A stretch of 64,000 bases of DNA from Phycisphaerales bacterium. Its GTDB lineage: Bacteria > Planctomycetota > Phycisphaerae > Phycisphaerales > UBA1924. Position 1 is the stretch's first letter; every line of letters starts with the position of its first letter. The DNA is taken from NCBI GenBank assembly GCA_947459215.1, contig CANHCQ010000004.1:62001-126000 (forward strand), written 5' to 3'. A model generated the notes under the pieces. The model searched no databases and was not told the origin of the DNA. It saw only the letters and a list, made by a program, of their open reading frames with translations. Below, in pieces: positions 20,848 through 30,082 of the stretch. A program made the translations under genes and the position numbers.

Positions 20848-21387
20848 CTACTCCCCCCTCGCCCCGTCCACAACGACCCAGTCCGTGCCGTTGCGGGTGT
20901 CGTGGAGGTGCATCACTTCCGTCGCCAAGGTGGTCACTTGGTCGTTGTAGCGGAACCAGTGCACGCACAGGGCGGCGAGGACGCCGCAGCAGATCCAGGC
21001 GCCCACCTCGGCGACGCGGTGTCGCCTGATGCGCCACAGGATAAAGACGCCGCAGGCAACCGTCGCGGCCTTCCAGAGGATGATCGAACACACCCCGCCG
21101 TAGACCATGAGGAAGCGGGCGATGGGGTTCACCTCGGTCATGCCGACGCTGGTGACGTAGAAGAGCGTCATCTTGAGGTCGGCCACGCTCATCAGCACGA
21201 TGGCGAGGGAATAGCACAGGAAACGGAGGTCGCGCTGATTCCAATGGTGGGCGTGACACCAACGCCGGAATCGCTTCCAGACGCCGCCGAATTGCACCCA
21301 GGTCGGGGCGGCAGCCTCCCCGTTGGCGCCCAAGGGCGTCTGGAATGCATCCGGGCTCGCCGACAGGCTGTCGGAGGCGCGCTCCAT
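20848..21387 (-). CDS. DUF5658-type membrane protein
   Basis: 179 residues. A polar N-terminus of about 60 residues precedes four predicted transmembrane helices. The motif DLKMTLFYVTSVGMTEVNPIA matches the DUF5658 signature of an Asp-Leu-xx-Thr helix followed by Glu-x-Asn-Pro at the start of the next helix. Function unknown. It is convergent with rnr and stands upstream-adjacent to nothing on its own strand. Confidence 0.7.
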   Translation of the reverse strand: MERASDSLSASPDAFQTPLGANGEAAAPTWVQFGGVWKRFRRWCHAHHWNQRDLRFLCYSLAIVLMSVADLKMTLFYVTSVGMTEVNPIARFLMVYGGVCSIILWKAATVACGVFILWRIRRHRVAEVGAWICCGVLAALCVHWFRYNDQVTTLATEVMHLHDTRNGTDWVVVDGARGE

Positions 21388-21725
21388 GGTCTGTGCCGGA
21401 TCGACCGGTCGCGCGGGCGGCTGAAGAGAGTTGTCAAAGCAGGGACGCAGACTTCACAAACCGAACGACCACTTGAGACGAACAATCTGACTGGAAGGTC
21501 TTGTATCAGAATGATTTACGGATTCTGACCGGTTCTCGGGCAAAGACGGGAAGGCGATCGCAGCAACGGCGCCGGGGCGCCGAGAACGACAAATGGTTGT
21601 CACAAAGGCAACGAAACCGAACGCTGGCTCGCTTCACCTGTATCTAGTCTTCCTGTCTGACTTCCAGTCTGCCTCTGACTCCTCTCTTTGCCCCTGTGGT
21701 GAATCCCCCTACCCGGATCGACTCG
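21388..21725. other. 338-base gap with a decayed repeat
   Basis: No gene seen. Near the right end, CCTCTCTTTGCCCCTGTGGT (21681-21700) followed by GAATCC resembles the right arm of the 14031-14116 hairpin family without a matching left arm, so it is probably a remnant. The middle shows a moderately AT-rich stretch (about 21480-21530) that could hold promoters for either divergent gene, with no clear hexamer pair. Confidence 0.4.
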
Positions 21726-24700
21726 ATGCGTGAGCGCCGGACAACTCGTGGCGGGCTGACCGGACATGTGTGTGCCGCGGTGCTGGCCCTGTCGCTCGCG
21801 TGCGGCACTGCTCTCGCCCAGCAGTCACCGGTCTACCCCGACGATTCGGTGCAAGCCCGCGAATCGCTGGTGCGGATCGATGAGCTGCAGGCGGCGGGCA
21901 ACCTCGCCGAGGCATCGCGCGTGCTGCAGACGCTGCTGGATACCGAGGGCGACAAGGTCCTCGAGAGCGGCACCGACCCGGACCTGTTCATCAGCGTCCG
22001 CGAGCACGTGCACCGGCTGCTTCTTGAGAAGCCCGCACTCCTCGATCGCTACCGCACAAGCGAAGGGCCACGGGCTCAGAAGCTGCTCGAAGAGCGGAAG
22101 CACGATCTGGTCGAAACGACGCGGCTGTTGACGAGCGCCGGTTTCGAAGCTGCACTGCGAGTGGCTCAGCTCCATCTTGAGGCGGGCCGCTTCGAGGCCG
22201 CACGCCTCACGCTGGAACAGCTCGAGAAGCATCCGGACCGCAAGGGCAACGCCGAGGCGGCGACCTTGGCCCAGCGCATCGCGCGGTTCGTGAACCGGCC
22301 GGAAGTCGCGGCGTGGGCGTCGCGCTGGTCAGGCGAGTCCGGCATTCCCGCCGCGAAGGCCGGCGCGATCGAGATTCCCGCGGAACTGCGCACGACCTCG
22401 ATCACCGCCCAGACCGGCAGCGCGAGCGGACCGGACTGGTCCACGCTGCCGAGCAAACCGCTGATCTCTGCGACGGTCCTTCAGAAGGCAACCCGCGAGG
22501 AAGAAGGCGACGAGGACGAGGCCTTTGAGTTCGCGCAGCAGTCGATCGCTCGACCGTGGATCCTGCCCGCGGTCGCCGGCGACGTCGTGATCGTCAACAA
22601 CGCATCGCGGATCGACGGCCTGGATCGCTTCACGCTCGCTCCCCTTTGGAGCATCCGCGCCCGCGACGTCTTGCGCCAGAACTCAGGCCGCAGCTCGCCT
22701 CCCGTGTCGCGTCTTGAAGACGGTGCGTGGGTGCACATCGCGGGACCGATCGGACTGGCGGCGACCGGCTTCGCGACAGAGTCCGGCCGCGAGGGCGATC
22801 GACGCCTGCACGCGTTCGATATTCGCAGCGGGCGTGTGCTGTGGTCGCTCGATCCGGCGGCGGTCGACCGCCGCCTGGAGGGCTATTCGGTCCGGGGCGA
22901 ACCGACAATCGTTGAGGGTGTGGCCGTCGTCCCGATGCGGCGGAACTCCACGGTGCGTCGAATCTCCGGGGCCCTGTTCGCGGGGTTTGACGCCTGGACG
23001 GGCGAGCTGCGTTGGGTGAGGCCGATCTGCTCGGTGGGCGTATTGCCGTACAACCGCTCGCCGCATGTGGCGGAGCGGTGCATCGATGCCGCTGGAATCG
23101 TCTACAAGTCCGACACGCTGGGAGTGGTCTCGGCGGTGCAGGCCGCGAGCGGGCGGGTGGTCTGGGTGCGGCGGATGCCGATCCAGCCTGAGGCTCGGGC
23201 TCTGGCCGCGATCTCGATGCCAGCGATGCCGCAGCCGTGGGCCGCAACGAACGCGATCGTTGATGGCGAGACGATCGTGACGCTTGCGCCCGATTTCTCA
23301 GCGATTCTGCGGCTGTCGCGGATAGACGGCACGCTCCTGGGACGACGAGGTATCGAGGATCTCGGCGACGAGGGCGCGATTCCGATCTACCTGCTTGCCG
23401 CCGCCGACCGATTGATCGCGGTCTGCCAGGATCGCGTGCTCTCCCTCAAGCTCCAGGATTTCGAGCGCGACACTCCGAAGTCGAGCGCACCGATCCGCGA
23501 TCCCCTGCTTGCGGGGCGAGTGACGATCGCCGGCACCTCGGTCCTTGCGCCGGTCGAGGGCAAGGTGCTCGAGCTGAGTGCCACCAACCTCCAACTGCTC
23601 GCGACACACGAGCTCGCCGCGACGGGCAATCTCATCGCGCTGCCCGATTCGCTGCTTGTTTCCGGCGGCAGCGACCTGCACGCATTCCTGAAATGGGAGA
23701 CCGCGGAATCGATCCTGTCGCAGCGGATCGCCAAGTCGCCCGACGACACAGGGCCCGCGCTCTCGATGGCGAACCTCGCGTTCCGCTCCGGGCGTTACAC
23801 GCGGATCGCGCCGGCCGTGGATCGCGTGCTCGATATCCGCGATCGCCTGCCAGACTCCGCGCCGGTGCAAGCGTCGCGCCGTCGGCTGATCGATTCGCTC
23901 CGCGCCATGCTCGCCTCGGGCAAGCAGCGATGGGACCCGGGCACCGACACACGCAGCGACAAGGCCGAGAGCCCGCCGCTGCCCGTGCTCACTGAGTTGT
24001 CGCAGCGGTTCGCCCGAGCGGCGGAGTCGCCCGCGGAGCTGGCGGAGCACGAGATCGTCGCGGGCTGGCTGGGCGAGGCACAGGCTCAGCCGGCCCAGAG
24101 CCTCGAAGCCTACAGCCGCATCCTCGGCGATCCGTCGCTGGCCGAGTCGGCGGTACAGAACGATCTGGGCGTACCGACGCCCGCGGCGGCGCTCGCGACG
24201 GATCGTCTGCTCGCGCTGCTGCGTCGCGTCGGTTCCGCGCCCTACGAGCCGTTCGCCTCTCAGGCCGCCCGAGAGCTGGAAGAACTGGGCCCCGACGCGA
24301 AGCCGGCGGAACTCGCAAGCCTCGCCGCCCGTTTCCCCGCGTCGTTGGCGGCGGCCGGCGCGTGGATTCGCCTCGCCGACGCACAGGCCAAGTCCGGAAG
24401 CACCGCGGGAGAGATCCGGAGCCTCTCGCTGGCGCTGCGTGCGCTCGAACACGCCCAGGGCCCTCGCACGCCTCAAGCCGCCACCGAAGCCAAGGGCGTG
24501 GGCGTGCGGCTCGCCTCGTCGCTGCTGAAACAGAACCGCGTGAGCGAAGCCTCGCGGATCGCGGCGACATTTCCATCTCGCTTTGGCGGGGCGACGTTCG
24601 ACTTCACGACACCGAAGGCCACGTCGCGCCGGCCGCAGCTCGGCCGCGCCTTGACCGACGACGTGCGCTCGCTCGTTGGCTGGGTGATCGCGCCGGCGAA

Positions 24701-26021
24701 GATCACGGACAACCCGGGTCGCCCGACCGACCGCGCCGTTCTGGTCTCGCCGGGACGTCGGCAGGTCGCGCTGTTCGCAACCTCGCTCACCGACTCGTCG
24801 GTGGAGCCGATGTGGACGCGGCGTTATGAGCAGCGTTCGCCGCGAGTGGTGCGCATCGATGCCGACGCGACGTATCTGTACTGGCCAGCGGAGTCGCGTT
24901 CGGATCGCACCGGTGGCGTGATCGAGCGGGTGCGCAACGACGGCACCAGCGCGTGGCTGAGCCGTGAGATTGCCCAGCATCTCGACGAAATCGAGGCTCG
25001 TGACGCCGAGGAATCGACACCATTCTCGACGCCGCTGGATGGCTCGGTGAGCCCCGGTGATTTGCTCGTCGCGATGGACGACACGACGCTGATTCTTCTT
25101 GAGCGGGTGGGTCGCGTGATCGCAATTGACCTGGCGTCGGGCAAGCCGCTCTGGACGGCCCGTCTGCCCAAGACGCGCATCTACGACGCCGCGATCTGCG
25201 GCGGCACGCTCGTAGTCGGCGGCGCGACGACCGAGCGTGACGCGACCACACGCGGCCGCGGGGCGTTCTTGCCCATGGTGCTCTCGGCGTTCGACGCCCG
25301 ACGCGGCGGGGCGGTGCGCGACCTTCGTCCCGCGCTCGCCCGCGGGCTGAACATGCCCGACGAGAAGAATCTGGCCGTCGCGCTCGGCGACTATCAGCAG
25401 ATCCGCTGGCTGCGGACGATCGCGCCCGGCCGCGTGCTGGTGGGGATGTACAACCGCGTCGTCGCGTTCGATGCCGCCGGCGAGAGCGTGATGTGGAGCT
25501 TTGACAAGCCCGCGGTCACGCGGTCGGTCGAGTGCTGGGTCCACGACAACCGTGCCTACGTGCTGAATGAGGAGCGGGCTGTCATCACCCTGTCGCTTGC
25601 CGACGGCTCGACGCCGCATGACCCCCTCGACCCCCGGGAACGCCTCGCACAGGACGGGCCCATCGGGATCGCGCCGTTGCCCGACGGAGCGATCGGCTTC
25701 GTCAGCGGCCACGGCCTCGCCGTGTTCTCGAAGAAGGGTGACCTGATCGGCGTCGATGCGTCGGTGCACGCCAAGGACCACTCCCACCTCTTCGCCCTCG
25801 GCGAGCACGCGGTCGCCATGGTGCCCGACGACGCCCCAGACGCGGACGGGGCTACGCAGATCGACCTGCGCATCCTCGCCCTGCCCAGCGGCAAATTGCT
25901 CTCCACCCGAGCGATTGCACTGGGTCGCCCGCCCAGTTCCGTCGTCGCGCTCGACGGCCGCGTGCTGCTCACGGCGGGCGGAGTCACGCTTGTGCTGCCC
26001 GTGCCGACCGACACGAAGTAA
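21726..26021 (+). CDS. Giant periplasmic PQQ-like beta-propeller protein
   Basis: 1431 residues with a signal peptide (hydrophobic core VLALSLACGTALAQ). The order is: a helical TPR-like region (about 30-230), a first PQQ/WD-like propeller (about 270-670, with repeats such as LHAFDIRSGRVLWSLDP and DAWTGELRWVRP), a second helical region (about 680-950), and a second propeller (about 960-1425, with AIDLASGKPLWTARLP and VVAFDAAGESVMWSFD). Typical bacterial PQQ-like repeat proteins are scaffolds or enzymes; catalytic PQQ ligands could not be judged. The start at 21726 is preferred over GTG at 21696, which lies in a repeat remnant. Confidence 0.78.
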   Translation: MRERRTTRGGLTGHVCAAVLALSLACGTALAQQSPVYPDDSVQARESLVRIDELQAAGNLAEASRVLQTLLDTEGDKVLESGTDPDLFISVREHVHRLLLEKPALLDRYRTSEGPRAQKLLEERKHDLVETTRLLTSAGFEAALRVAQLHLEAGRFEAARLTLEQLEKHPDRKGNAEAATLAQRIARFVNRPEVAAWASRWSGESGIPAAKAGAIEIPAELRTTSITAQTGSASGPDWSTLPSKPLISATVLQKATREEEGDEDEAFEFAQQSIARPWILPAVAGDVVIVNNASRIDGLDRFTLAPLWSIRARDVLRQNSGRSSPPVSRLEDGAWVHIAGPIGLAATGFATESGREGDRRLHAFDIRSGRVLWSLDPAAVDRRLEGYSVRGEPTIVEGVAVVPMRRNSTVRRISGALFAGFDAWTGELRWVRPICSVGVLPYNRSPHVAERCIDAAGIVYKSDTLGVVSAVQAASGRVVWVRRMPIQPEARALAAISMPAMPQPWAATNAIVDGETIVTLAPDFSAILRLSRIDGTLLGRRGIEDLGDEGAIPIYLLAAADRLIAVCQDRVLSLKLQDFERDTPKSSAPIRDPLLAGRVTIAGTSVLAPVEGKVLELSATNLQLLATHELAATGNLIALPDSLLVSGGSDLHAFLKWETAESILSQRIAKSPDDTGPALSMANLAFRSGRYTRIAPAVDRVLDIRDRLPDSAPVQASRRRLIDSLRAMLASGKQRWDPGTDTRSDKAESPPLPVLTELSQRFARAAESPAELAEHEIVAGWLGEAQAQPAQSLEAYSRILGDPSLAESAVQNDLGVPTPAAALATDRLLALLRRVGSAPYEPFASQAARELEELGPDAKPAELASLAARFPASLAAAGAWIRLADAQAKSGSTAGEIRSLSLALRALEHAQGPRTPQAATEAKGVGVRLASSLLKQNRVSEASRIAATFPSRFGGATFDFTTPKATSRRPQLGRALTDDVRSLVGWVIAPAKITDNPGRPTDRAVLVSPGRRQVALFATSLTDSSVEPMWTRRYEQRSPRVVRIDADATYLYWPAESRSDRTGGVIERVRNDGTSAWLSREIAQHLDEIEARDAEESTPFSTPLDGSVSPGDLLVAMDDTTLILLERVGRVIAIDLASGKPLWTARLPKTRIYDAAICGGTLVVGGATTERDATTRGRGAFLPMVLSAFDARRGGAVRDLRPALARGLNMPDEKNLAVALGDYQQIRWLRTIAPGRVLVGMYNRVVAFDAAGESVMWSFDKPAVTRSVECWVHDNRAYVLNEERAVITLSLADGSTPHDPLDPRERLAQDGPIGIAPLPDGAIGFVSGHGLAVFSKKGDLIGVDASVHAKDHSHLFALGEHAVAMVPDDAPDADGATQIDLRILALPSGKLLSTRAIALGRPPSSVVALDGRVLLTAGGVTLVLPVPTDTK

Positions 26022-26135
26022 ACGCGCCGCGTCAGCGTGCCCTTGTTGCCGGCCTCGACCCCTGCAAGGCGTCGACCGCGACCGGCGCAACACTTCACCA
26101 CTCCCAGCTCCGCTTGTGAACGCTAAACTCGCGTC

Positions 26136-26612
26136 ATGCTCCGCGTCGCCACGCTCGTTCTTTGCTCGTTCTTGCTCGCCGGCTGCTTCGGCGGCGGCAC
26201 GCCGATCATGAAGGTCGTCGAGGTCCGTCCCGAGAGTGTCACGCCCGAGGGGCGTCGCTTCGTCATCGTCGTCGACGCCGAGAATCCGTCCGACAAGCCG
26301 CTGCCTTTGAAGGACGCGACGTACTCGCTCAGCATCGACGGCAAGAAGGTCTTCGAGGGTCAGCGCTCGCCCGAATCGACGCTCCGCAAGTTCTCGACCA
26401 ACCGCCTGTACTTCCCCGTCGCGGTGCCCTCTTCGGTGAACCTCGCCGGGCGCGCCGAGTTCCGGGCGAACGGCAACGTGGTCTTCTTGCGTCCCGGAAA
26501 ACTCAACGAGATCCTCTACGAGTACGGCGTGATCCGCCCAAGCACCGATTTCAACGGCGCGGGTCAGATCGACCTCAATCAGACGTCCTCGCCGGTTTCG
26601 ATGGCGAACTGA
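26136..26612 (+). CDS. LEA14-like (WHy domain) lipoprotein
   Basis: 158 residues with a lipoprotein signal peptide ending at the lipobox LAGC (Cys near residue 17). The mature part has the LEA type 2/WHy look: VEVRPESVTPEG, then FVIVVDAENPSDKPLPLKDA and a short beta sandwich ending LYFPVAVP. Such domains are linked to desiccation or stress tolerance and often sit on the cell surface; function here is inferred only. TAAACT (26124-26129) lies six bases before the ATG. It follows the giant propeller gene by 114 bases. Confidence 0.65.
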   Translation: MLRVATLVLCSFLLAGCFGGGTPIMKVVEVRPESVTPEGRRFVIVVDAENPSDKPLPLKDATYSLSIDGKKVFEGQRSPESTLRKFSTNRLYFPVAVPSSVNLAGRAEFRANGNVVFLRPGKLNEILYEYGVIRPSTDFNGAGQIDLNQTSSPVSMAN

Positions 26613-26635
26613 ACAACTGGCACTGGCGTGTCGTC

Positions 26636-27769
26636 TCACACCGTCGTCAGCGGGTCCGCGTCATTCTTCGACACAATGCACGCGATGCCCGGCAGCATGG
26701 CTTCCATGCGTTTGGCGAGCCGAGGCAGATAGCCGCGCTCCGTGCTGGTGTGCTCGCCGAGCAGGATCGACAGTCCGCGGTCGAGGCAGGCCGTGATCTC
26801 GTGGTGACGCATCTCGCCGGTGATGAACAGCTCGCAGCCCTCGGCCGAAGCAACGGTGGCCAGCTCCGCACCCGCGCCGCAGCAGACGCCGATCACGCTG
26901 ACGGGTTTGTCGAGTTCCGACGCCGCGACACGCACGACGCTGCGGCCGATGTGCTTCTTCATCCGCTCGGCCAGCACGCGGATCGGAGTTGGGCGGTCGA
27001 GGGCCACGCGGCGCCCCGAACCGATGCCACGCGTCGGTTTGGGCAGAAGCTCGTACACATCGATCGGCGGCTCTTCGTAGGGGTGGAATTGCCGAAGTGT
27101 TTCGATCGCCAACGGCAGGGCGGCCTTGGAGCAGACCATTTCCAGCCGCAGTTCCGATACCGATTCGAGCACGCCGCGACGCCCCACGCTGGGATGCGAC
27201 GACTCGTCGCCGAGGAACGTGCCGCTGCCGGGAGCGGCGAACGAGCAGACGGTGTACGAGCCGATGATGCCGGCGCCCGCCGTCGCCATGGCGTTGCGCA
27301 CCTTGTCGACATCGCTCAGGGGAACGAACGTGACGACCTTCACTTCTGCGGTCGCTGGACGGGCCGCGTGCGACTTGAGCGCGCGGCAGTCGCCCGGCAC
27401 TTTGCCTGTTTCAGAGAGCCCTTCGCACAGCCAGTCCGTCATGCCGCCGGGCACGGCGTCCAGCGCGGTGTGCGGCGAATAGACCGCCATTCCCATCTCC
27501 GCGGCCCGCAGCAGAACACGTTCTTTCGGCGTGCGGTCGGTCAGTGTCTTCAGCGGCTCCCAGATCGGCGGGTGGTACGCGATGATCGCTCCGGCGTTCG
27601 CACGCTCGGCCTCCGCCAGCACCGCCTCGTTCAGGTCGATCGTGAGCAGCACCGGCGACCGCAGCGGCGACCGCAGTCGCCCCACGTGCAGCCCGACCTT
27701 GTCCCACGGCTCGGCAAAGGAAAGCGGCGCGATCGATTCCATCACGCGAACGAGGTCTGCAACGACCAT
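26636..27769 (-). CDS. NIF3-like dinuclear metal-centre protein
   Basis: 377 residues, matching the long form of the NIF3/YbgI/YqfO family, which has a dimetal-binding fold split by an inserted domain. Metal-binding and family motifs: AIIAYHPPIWEPLK (near 60-73), HTALDAVPGG (near 100), and the C-terminal TGEMRHHEI (near 315) and LGEHTSTERGYL (near 335). The insert with HPYEEPPIDVYELLP is the YqfO-type PII-like domain. Often annotated as GTP cyclohydrolase-like, but the true function is unsettled. ATG at 27769 with an AAGGAG ribosome site. Divergent from ispE. Confidence 0.9.
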   Translation of the reverse strand: MVVADLVRVMESIAPLSFAEPWDKVGLHVGRLRSPLRSPVLLTIDLNEAVLAEAERANAGAIIAYHPPIWEPLKTLTDRTPKERVLLRAAEMGMAVYSPHTALDAVPGGMTDWLCEGLSETGKVPGDCRALKSHAARPATAEVKVVTFVPLSDVDKVRNAMATAGAGIIGSYTVCSFAAPGSGTFLGDESSHPSVGRRGVLESVSELRLEMVCSKAALPLAIETLRQFHPYEEPPIDVYELLPKPTRGIGSGRRVALDRPTPIRVLAERMKKHIGRSVVRVAASELDKPVSVIGVCCGAGAELATVASAEGCELFITGEMRHHEITACLDRGLSILLGEHTSTERGYLPRLAKRMEAMLPGIACIVSKNDADPLTTV

Positions 27770-27932
27770 GGGAAGCTCCTTTGGGCGCGATTCTAGTAGC
27801 GACCGCGACCAACTTCGATCCGAGCGGCGAACAGAGAGAACGCGCTGGTGACACTGATGGCGTTTCGGTCCGTCGCCTCGAAGCGAACGACCCACGGCCC
27901 CCTCGCGTCAGGGATCAGACCAACGATCCCGC

Positions 27933-28898
27933 ATGCCCGACGCATTGGCGCACGCCAAGCTCAATCTCTGCCTCGCCGTCGCGCCGCCGGAGCCCGCGGC
28001 CAACGCCGACGGCACACCCAACCGCCGCGCCGGGTGGCACCGCATCTCGTCCTGGTTCGCCTGCACCGATCTCGCCGATCGCGTGCAGGTGGAACGCACC
28101 GACGCACCCGGCACGATCGACGCCGAGATCCGCTTCGCCACACAGCCCAACGGAATGCCTATCGGCGCGGTCGACTGGCCCATCGAGAAAGACCTCGCGG
28201 TCCGGGCGCTGCGGGCGATGCTCGATCGCGTCGGCGGCACTTCCCCATCCGCCGGCTTCCGCCTCCGCATCGAGAAGCACATCCCCACGGGCGGCGGTCT
28301 GGGCGGCGGCTCCAGCAACGCCGCGGCCGCACTGCGGCTGGGGAACGAGACGCTCGGGTCGCCGCTCTCCGCCGCCGAGCTTCGCACGATCGGCGCGAAG
28401 CTCGGGAGCGACGTTCCTTTCTTCATCGACGATGCGGCGGCCACTGGCCCCGCTCGTCCCGCTCTCGTCGAAGGCTTCGGCGATCGCATCGAACGGACGA
28501 CCCCGATTCCCGACCTCGCCGCGGTGCTGGTCATGCCATCGATCGCGTGCCCGACGCCTGCGGTGTACCGGGCCTTTGACACTTGGCTCACCGATCAAAG
28601 CACGTTCCGGTTCCGCGACGCCGAGGCCCGGTCGCTCGCGACTCGAGCGCCTGACGCGGGCGGCGACCTCAACCAACTGCTGTTCAACGACCTTGCCGAG
28701 CCCGCGATGCGGGTCGCGCCCGGCCTCCGATCGGTGCACGCCGCCTGCGAACGGGTCCGCCGCCCGTTCCACGTCACCGGCAGTGGCAGCACGCTTTTCA
28801 CCCTGGTCGCACCGGCCGAAGCCGACGCGCTTTCGACGCGGCTGCGAGCGGCACTTCCCGCCAATACCCGCGTCCTCGCTGCCCGCGTGCTGGGCTAG
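27933..28898 (+). CDS. ispE: 4-diphosphocytidyl-2-C-methyl-D-erythritol kinase
   Basis: GHMP kinase that phosphorylates CDP-ME in the MEP route to isoprenoids. 321 residues. Motifs: AHAKLNLCLAV at the N-terminus, the ATP-binding PTGGGLGGGSSNAAA (near 112), GSDVPFF (near 157) and TGSGSTLFTL (near 287). A slightly longer loop after residue 20 is the only departure from typical members. No strong ribosome-binding site and no leaderless hexamer was seen. It is divergent from the NIF3 gene and followed by the ROK kinase on the same strand. Confidence 0.94.
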   Translation: MPDALAHAKLNLCLAVAPPEPAANADGTPNRRAGWHRISSWFACTDLADRVQVERTDAPGTIDAEIRFATQPNGMPIGAVDWPIEKDLAVRALRAMLDRVGGTSPSAGFRLRIEKHIPTGGGLGGGSSNAAAALRLGNETLGSPLSAAELRTIGAKLGSDVPFFIDDAAATGPARPALVEGFGDRIERTTPIPDLAAVLVMPSIACPTPAVYRAFDTWLTDQSTFRFRDAEARSLATRAPDAGGDLNQLLFNDLAEPAMRVAPGLRSVHAACERVRRPFHVTGSGSTLFTLVAPAEADALSTRLRAALPANTRVLAARVLG

Positions 28899-29002
28899 CC
28901 GCGGCCGAACCGAGAACCATTCGCGGACCTTGCGTTCAGATCGGCCCTCGGCCCGCCGATACACTCGCCAGCATCCCGACTCCTTTGTTCCCGAGCGCAA
29001 CC

Positions 29003-29974
29003 ATGGCCAAGAACGGCAAATCCGGCTACTACATCGGCATCGACCTCGGCGGCACCAACATGCAGGTTGGCGTCGTCTCTTCCGACCTCAAGCTGCTCAG
29101 CCAGGCCAAGAAGAAGACCAAGGCCGAGGACGGGCTCGACGGCGTGATGAACCGCATCGTCGAAGGCATCGTCGAAGCCTGCAGCGAAGCCAAGGTGAAG
29201 CTCACCGACCTCGAGGCGATCGGCCTCGCGGCACCCGGCGCGGTCGATCCCAACGAGGGCGTCGTGCTCGAAGCCGGCAATCTGCGCTGGACCAATGTCA
29301 ACGCCGCCTCGATCTTGCAGAAGAAGACCGGTGTCAAGACCTACCTCGACAACGACGTGAACGCCGCGGTGTGGGGCGAAAACAAGCTCGGCGCCGGCAA
29401 GAACGCCAAGTACCTGCTGGGCGTCTGGCTCGGCACCGGCATCGGCGGCGGGCTCATCCTCAACGGCGAGCTCTACTACGGACCAATGCTCACCGCCGGC
29501 GAGATCGGGCACATGATCTCGATCCCGTTCAACCCGCCGGGCGAACGCTCGCTCGAGCACAACTGTTCCCGCACCAGCGTTGTGAACCGCATCATCAAGC
29601 TCATCAAGGCCAACCGCAAGAGCAAACTCACCGAGTACGTCGAGGGCGACCTCGAGAAGATCAAAAGCAAGCTCGTCGCCAAGGCCTATGAAGAGAAGGA
29701 CCCACTGACCATCGAGGTGCTCGACAACGCCGCGGAACTGCTGGGCATCACCCTCGGCGGCGTGGTGACGCTGCTGTCGATCGACCGCATCGTACTAGGT
29801 GGCGGACTGACCGAGGCCATGGGCCCGCAATGGGTCAGCTTGGTCGAACAGCACACACGGCGCTTCTCGTTCCCCGACCGCTGCAAGCAGGTGAAGGTCG
29901 TCGCCAGCACGCTGGAAGACAAGGCCGGCCTGCTCGGCGCCGCGATGATCGCGATGGAGCGGCACGAGAAGTAG
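29003..29974 (+). CDS. ROK family sugar kinase lacking the zinc motif
   Basis: 323 residues. The N-terminal phosphate-binding motif YYIGIDLGGTNMQVGVV, the Asp-containing DNDVNAAVWGE (near 121) and GTGIGGGLI (near 146) identify a ROK kinase, most likely a glucokinase. The zinc-binding CxCGxxGCxE motif that normally follows GEIGHM is absent: here the region reads GEIGHMISIPFNPPGERSLE with a single Cys further on (HNCSR). About 30 extra residues with many Lys come next. Start ATG at 29003; an upstream in-frame alternative at 28985 adds six residues. Confidence 0.87.
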   Translation: MAKNGKSGYYIGIDLGGTNMQVGVVSSDLKLLSQAKKKTKAEDGLDGVMNRIVEGIVEACSEAKVKLTDLEAIGLAAPGAVDPNEGVVLEAGNLRWTNVNAASILQKKTGVKTYLDNDVNAAVWGENKLGAGKNAKYLLGVWLGTGIGGGLILNGELYYGPMLTAGEIGHMISIPFNPPGERSLEHNCSRTSVVNRIIKLIKANRKSKLTEYVEGDLEKIKSKLVAKAYEEKDPLTIEVLDNAAELLGITLGGVVTLLSIDRIVLGGGLTEAMGPQWVSLVEQHTRRFSFPDRCKQVKVVASTLEDKAGLLGAAMIAMERHEK

Positions 29975-30080
29975 GTAAAGGGCCAAAGGGCCAGATGGCT
30001 AAAGGGCCAAATCAAGGCACATAGCCACGTGCCGGACGTCTTGTTTTGGCGATTTGGAGCTTTGGCCATTTGGCCATTCT
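29975..30080. repeat. Palindromic intergenic repeat, AAATGGC/GGCCAAA family, copy 2
   Basis: The left arm GGCCAAAGGGCCAGATGGC (from 29981) faces the right arm containing GGCGATTTGGAGCTTTGGCC (to about 30072). The centre carries GGGCCAAATCAAGGCA (30004-30019) and CGGACGTC, identical to the copy near 6591. It lies between convergent genes (ROK kinase and DinB) and could act as a two-way terminator. Confidence 0.6.
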
Positions 30081-30082
30081 CC

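Noticed and set aside
23298..26639. A 1113-codon minus-strand frame opposite the giant propeller gene
   Set aside because: Arg/His-rich shadow of a real coding sequence with clear PQQ-like repeats; no ribosome site or domain.
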